A stretch of DNA of 7,014 bases from Hyphomicrobiales bacterium (lineage in GTDB: Bacteria; Pseudomonadota; Alphaproteobacteria; Rhizobiales; Beijerinckiaceae), in NCBI GenBank assembly GCA_028290595.1, contig JAQGJO010000552.1:1-7014 (forward strand). The letters run 5' to 3'. The notes beneath the pieces are model-generated. The model was not told where the DNA came from. It did not search any database and worked only from the letters and a program-made list of their open reading frames with translations. The first letter of the stretch is position 1; each line of letters opens with the position of its first letter. The translations under genes and the position numbers were made by a program. Below, piece by piece: positions 5,817 through 7,014 of the stretch.

Positions 5817-6398
5817 TTACAGCCACTTCGGAACGTCGACACGCGCATAATTGCGCAGCTTGTCGATCAAGGTTTCGGCGTCGGCATCCACGGATATCGA
5901 ATGCCGATGCGCTGGCGGCAGAAATTTCGTGTCGACCATATGGTCGATGAAGCCCAGAAACGTTGTGAAAAACCCGGCGGTGTTCAACAGGCCGACGGGT
6001 TTATCGATCTCCGAAAGTTGGTTCATGGTCCAAACTTCCATGAACTCCTCGATCGTGCCGATGCCTCCGGGCAATGCGATGAACGCATCGGCCAGTTCGA
6101 CCATGCGTTCCTTGCGGCCGCGCAGGGTCGGCGTGATCTCATGACCGGTCAGGCCCGCATGCGAATGCCCGCGCCGATGCAGGCTTTCGGTGATCACGCC
6201 GTGGACATTGCCGCCGGCAGCCAGAGCGGCGTCGGCGACAATGCCCATCAATCCCTTTGTCGTTCCGCCATAGACGATGGCTATTCCAGCTTTTCCGAGC
6301 GCCCCACCGAGTGCGCGCGCTCCGTCCGCGAACTCTTCCGATGCGCCGAAGTTCGATCCGCAAAATACGGCGACGGTCTTGATGGAACGTATCGTCAT
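5817..6398 (-). CDS. LOG-family (TIGR00730) Rossmann-fold nucleotide 5'-phosphate phosphoribohydrolase
   Basis: This 193-residue soluble protein has the full length of a LOG-family enzyme. Members split nucleoside 5'-monophosphates, such as AMP or cytokinin nucleotides, into base and ribose 5-phosphate. The N-terminal strand VAVFCGSNFGAS (9-20) and YGGTTKGLMG (43-52) form the nucleotide-binding part. The family signature is visible as RKERM (95-99) with Arg98, then PGGIGTIEE (110-118), where the last Glu118 is the expected catalytic acid. No residue of the signature is missing. The bacterial substrate is often unknown and cytokinin production should not be assumed. The start at 6398 has only a weak GAAAG 7 bases upstream. 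It lies 43 bases downstream of the azoreductase gene on the same strand and is likely co-transcribed with it. Confidence 0.9.
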   Translation of the reverse strand: MTIRSIKTVAVFCGSNFGASEEFADGARALGGALGKAGIAIVYGGTTKGLMGIVADAALAAGGNVHGVITESLHRRGHSHAGLTGHEITPTLRGRKERMVELADAFIALPGGIGTIEEFMEVWTMNQLSEIDKPVGLLNTAGFFTTFLGFIDHMVDTKFLPPAHRHSISVDADAETLIDKLRNYARVDVPKWL

Positions 6399-6441
6399 TC
6401 GGCTGCTTTCGATTCAGGGGAGAGTGGCCGCAGAATAGCGA

Positions 6442-7014
6442 TTACGGGCAGATAGCCAAAGGACGAAAATGCAGCACGGCTTCGTCTGCATCGGCTCTGG
6501 ACTGCGTAACGGAGGCGGGATTGGAGCCTGTTCCTTGAACAGAGAAGAACGTCAGATCGTGCAGTCCGATACTGCTGAGAATGGTTTTCAGATAGGGAGT
6601 CAGAAAATCCGGCTGACGGGCGCGTTCGCCGGAAAATCTGCCGCCCGAGGCCACGGCGACAAAGACCGGACGGTCGCGCAAGGTGCCGATTTTTCCTTCC
6701 GCGGTCATTTTGAACGTACGGCGGGCGCGCACGATGTGATCGATCCACGCCTTGAGCGCGGAGGGCAGGGTCAGGTTGTGCATCGGCGTGCCGATGACCA
6801 CAAAGTCCGAGCTCTCCAGCTCCCGAATGAGCTCGTCAGACAGCGCACTGGAGCCCTCCTGAGAGATGTCCGCCGATGACCCTTGGGAAACCGCGTAATT
6901 TTCATCAACATGGGCAATCGTGCCGTTGCCGATGACGCGATCGATGACGACTGCCGCCGGCTCGTTCTGCAACAGAAAGCTGATGATCTTTTGAGAGAGC
7001 CGATAGCTCTCGGC
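6442..7014 (-). CDS. azoR: FMN-dependent NADH-azoreductase (AzoR family), 3' part
   Basis: The last 190 codons are present; the frame stays open to the right edge, so the N-terminus is outside the window. AzoR-type flavodoxin-fold enzymes bind FMN and reduce azo bonds and quinones with NAD(P)H in the cytoplasm. Recognisable parts are GTPMHNLTLPS (the FMN-contacting M-x-N loop), LKAWIDHIVRARRTFKM after it, ASGGRFSGE (the glycine-rich second flavin loop) and DFLTPYLKTILSSIGL, the usual C-terminal helix. The visible N-terminal piece (ESYRLSQKI) looks like the helix just after the phosphate-binding loop, so probably only about 15-20 residues are missing. A TTG near 6972 opens a shorter frame but is clearly internal, since homology-like sequence continues upstream. 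It precedes the LOG-family gene by 43 bases. Native substrates are more likely quinones or electrophiles than dyes. The gene symbol is given by family only. Confidence 0.88.
   Translation of the reverse strand, partial: AESYRLSQKIISFLLQNEPAAVVIDRVIGNGTIAHVDENYAVSQGSSADISQEGSSALSDELIRELESSDFVVIGTPMHNLTLPSALKAWIDHIVRARRTFKMTAEGKIGTLRDRPVFVAVASGGRFSGERARQPDFLTPYLKTILSSIGLHDLTFFSVQGTGSNPASVTQSRADADEAVLHFRPLAICP

Noticed and set aside
1..7014. Search for insertion sequences, tRNAs, CRISPR arrays, att sites or toxin-antitoxin genes
   Set aside because: By reading I found no transposase, terminal repeat, direct-repeat array or tRNA-like fold. All long stretches are explained by the listed genes.

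Overview
The window reads as chromosomal DNA from a GC-rich alphaproteobacterium, most likely of the Hyphomicrobiales (Bradyrhizobium, Afipia or Rhodopseudomonas-like). This rests on strong G/C preference at third codon positions and on the gene families present. It is an impression, not a taxonomic assignment. No insertion sequence, tRNA, rRNA or CRISPR array is visible. Codon use looks even across the window.

Layout: bases 1-60 may hold the last codons of an upstream gene. A 320-base stretch without a confident gene follows, holding a putative promoter and overlapping inverted repeats. It leads into a 14-TM DHA2/LmrB-type drug exporter (381-1862, +). After 75 bases comes a hydrolase-OsmC fusion protein (1938-3149, +). 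Convergent to it is a MarR-family regulator with a cysteine-rich tail (3182-3721, -). The regulator is divergent from a two-gene operon (+): a DUF417/RclC-like membrane protein (3791-4231) and a QacA/SmvA-type DHA2 exporter (4249-5805). Facing these on the minus strand are a LOG-family (TIGR00730) nucleotide hydrolase (5817-6398) and the 3' part of an FMN-dependent azoreductase (6442-7014), which runs off the right edge.

How the genes may work together: the theme is defence against toxic organic, oxidising or electrophilic compounds. There are two unrelated-subtype efflux pumps, a thiol peroxidase domain fused to a hydrolase, a relative of E. coli RclC (reactive chlorine resistance), a flavin reductase, and a repressor-type regulator whose C-terminal cysteine cluster could sense thiol-reactive stress or bind a metal.

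The most striking sequence signal is the gap between the regulator and the DUF417 gene. There, two good sigma70-type promoters point in opposite directions and overlap at their -10 boxes. A perfect 17-base palindrome fills the spacer of one and covers the start site of the other. This fits an autoregulating MarR repressor that controls the DUF417-exporter operon. The regulatory link and the inducing signal are inferences from sequence layout.
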